DNA of 64,000 nucleotides from Paratinospora sagittata (taxonomy: Eukaryota > Streptophyta > Magnoliopsida > Ranunculales > Menispermaceae), in assembly GCA_035771175.1 (NCBI GenBank), contig CM069603.1:24094286-24158285 (forward strand). Direction: 5' to 3'. Each line of letters starts with the position of its first letter. Position 1 is the stretch's first letter. A model generated the notes under the pieces. That model did no database searches. It was not told the origin of the DNA and saw only the letters and a program-made list of their open reading frames with translations. Positions 63,101 through 64,000 of the stretch are shown here, one piece after another. Made by a program: the position numbers and the translations under genes.

Positions 63101-64000
63101 TTTTTCTATTACTTCACAGTTTTGCCAGGTTATCTTAATCGAAATATTCTCTAGTAACACCTAGATGATTCCAATTGTCTCGCACGCCCAAAAAACTTTA
63201 GATTGAACAATTTTTTGAATTCAAATCATTTTGTACTACTCTTGCTCTTTAACCTTCAACTTCAAATTTTATAAAACACTCATTCTCTGATTTTCAAAAA
63301 TACAACACGAACGATATTTGCAAGTTAGATTGAGCTTTTCGAAGAGTTTTTCAAGAGAAGAAAGTAATGATTCTTGCCTTTGCAAAAAAAGGCTTCGAAT
63401 TGAATCAAAATTGCAATCTGTCTTGATGTTCAGCTAGTTCTTCATTTTATCCCTTGTGTGCTAAGATTTGCAGAGGCTATCCATTGTTTAAAACTCTAAG
63501 TATATGAAGTTGTCTCGGTAAGATAACACATCAAAAAGGAACACATCACCTGTTTTACATCAAGAACACATCAAACAATAGCTTTCGAATTCTACAAAGA
63601 TCAAGCTCGAAGAACGAAGACATATCTCATGTCTAATGCATTAGTTTGATCTCTGGTGTGTAGGGTAACCCCTCGATCAATCTCAGCACTAAAACTCTAA
63701 AAATTGCAAAGTCTTCAAAATCACTTTCGATATAGTATTTCATTTTTACCAAAATGTTTTCCGAAAGGTTTTAATCATAATTTTAATGAGTTTTGAATTA
63801 TTTAAAAGTGTTTATTCTTATATCAACGTGTTTTGAGTCAATGAAATGGTTCTTTAGTGTCAAAATATTAATTTTTCAAAAATAAGGTTATCCAGCAATT
63901 GACACGGCTTAGACTAAAATCTGATATTTCTAACGAGAAAAATGTGGGCACTTCTCCTTGCTCGATTTTTCTATTACTTCACAGTTTTGCCAGGTTATCT
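60151..64000 (+). repeat. Satellite domain with 2595-bp trimer, second copy incomplete
   Basis: Monomers of 865 bp at 60151, 61016, 61881, 62746 and 63611. Rare variants recur 2595 bp apart: GAAGGCATATC with AAAACACTAAAAATT (60151 and 62746), ATTCCAATTGTCTC, ACACGAACGATATT, and TATATCAACGTGTTTTG (61226 and about 63821). The second copy runs out of the window. Confidence 0.85.

Larger units (their letters stand above)
23754..64000 (+). repeat. Megasatellite array, 865-bp monomer, 46 complete copies plus a partial 47th
   Basis: Counting from AGAACGAAGACATATCTCAT, monomers begin at 23754, 24619, 25484, 26349, 27214, 28079, 28944, 29809, 30674, 31539, 32403, 33266, 34131, 34996, 35859, 36724, 37589, 38452, 39280, 40145, 41008, 41873, 42747, 43621 and so on to 63611. 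All are head to tail with no interruption. Lengths are 863-865 bp, or 873-874 bp in a subfamily, with one 828-bp deletion copy at 38452. No open frame over about 60 codons exists in any strand. Each monomer has the palindrome TTTGAATTCAAA, a second GAATTC at TTTCGAATTCTA, and a short stem GCCTTT...AAAGGC. I do not recognise the monomer as rDNA spacer, LTR or a named satellite. The array continues beyond the window. Confidence 0.97.

Noticed and set aside
23754..64000. rDNA intergenic spacer repeats
   Set aside because: No 18S, 5.8S, 25S or 5S rRNA sequence is recognised in or beside the array, and the monomer lacks a recognisable rRNA promoter.
23754..64000. CRISPR-like array
   Set aside because: The unit is one 865-bp tandem repeat with no alternation of short repeats and unique spacers, and the setting is a plant genome.
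23754..64000. Tandem LTR-internal-LTR structures (tandem retrotransposons) as the source of the array
   Set aside because: The monomer shows no TG...CA terminal pair beside a primer-binding site or polypurine tract, and no coding remnant. Derivation from an LTR fragment cannot be excluded, but nothing in the window supports it.

Overview
The window is repeat DNA from a plant nuclear genome, most likely a dicot. That call rests on the LTR retrotransposon types present (Copia SIRE/Maximus-like, Ty3/gypsy chromovirus-like, Tat-like and Athila-like LTRs), the high A+T content, and the absence of any intact host gene. I recognise no protein-coding host gene, rRNA or tRNA. The species cannot be named from this sequence.

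Region 1 (1-21061) is a stack of LTR-retrotransposon pieces inserted into one another. A Copia solo LTR (3441-5603, target duplication CTGGA) sits inside a gypsy-type solo LTR (3331-6612, flanked by ATGCA). That LTR in turn splits an older minus-strand gypsy LTR (2033-3330 and 6618 to about 7110). Further right, a Copia LTR (about 11537-11789 and 19130-20007) is split by a Tat-like element (LTR 11790-12278 and 18679-18814, then a primer-binding site). The Tat LTR is itself split by a minus-strand gypsy element (12279-18678) that keeps a 2.75-kb LTR, an initiator-Met primer-binding site, a decayed interior and a truncated second LTR. None of these elements can be autonomous.

Region 2 (21062-23753) is the 3' part of another minus-strand Ty3/gypsy element: LTR start, polypurine tract and a decayed pol. 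Pol retains, in order on the minus strand, reverse transcriptase, RNase H, integrase zinc-binding domain, integrase core and an integrase C-terminus. It is broken by stop codons, frameshifts, a 28-bp tandem duplication and an internal deletion. It ends abruptly inside the reverse transcriptase.

Region 3 (23754-64000) is one uninterrupted head-to-tail satellite array. The basic monomer is 865 bp. I count 46 complete monomers and a partial 47th running off the window. The array is not homogeneous: successive stretches show dimer, tetramer and trimer higher-order repeats with different diagnostic variants, and an 874-bp subfamily carries a 9-bp duplication. No open reading frame longer than about 60 codons exists anywhere in the array, so it is non-coding. 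Organisation of this kind suggests a centromeric, pericentromeric or other heterochromatic block, but the sequence alone does not prove that.

The most notable signals are the megasatellite with its changing higher-order structure, its sharp junction inside a reverse transcriptase gene, a six-unit minisatellite in a Copia LTR whose units each form a stem with compensatory base changes, and a promoter layout shared by several LTRs (CpG-centred palindromic repeats just upstream of the TATA box).
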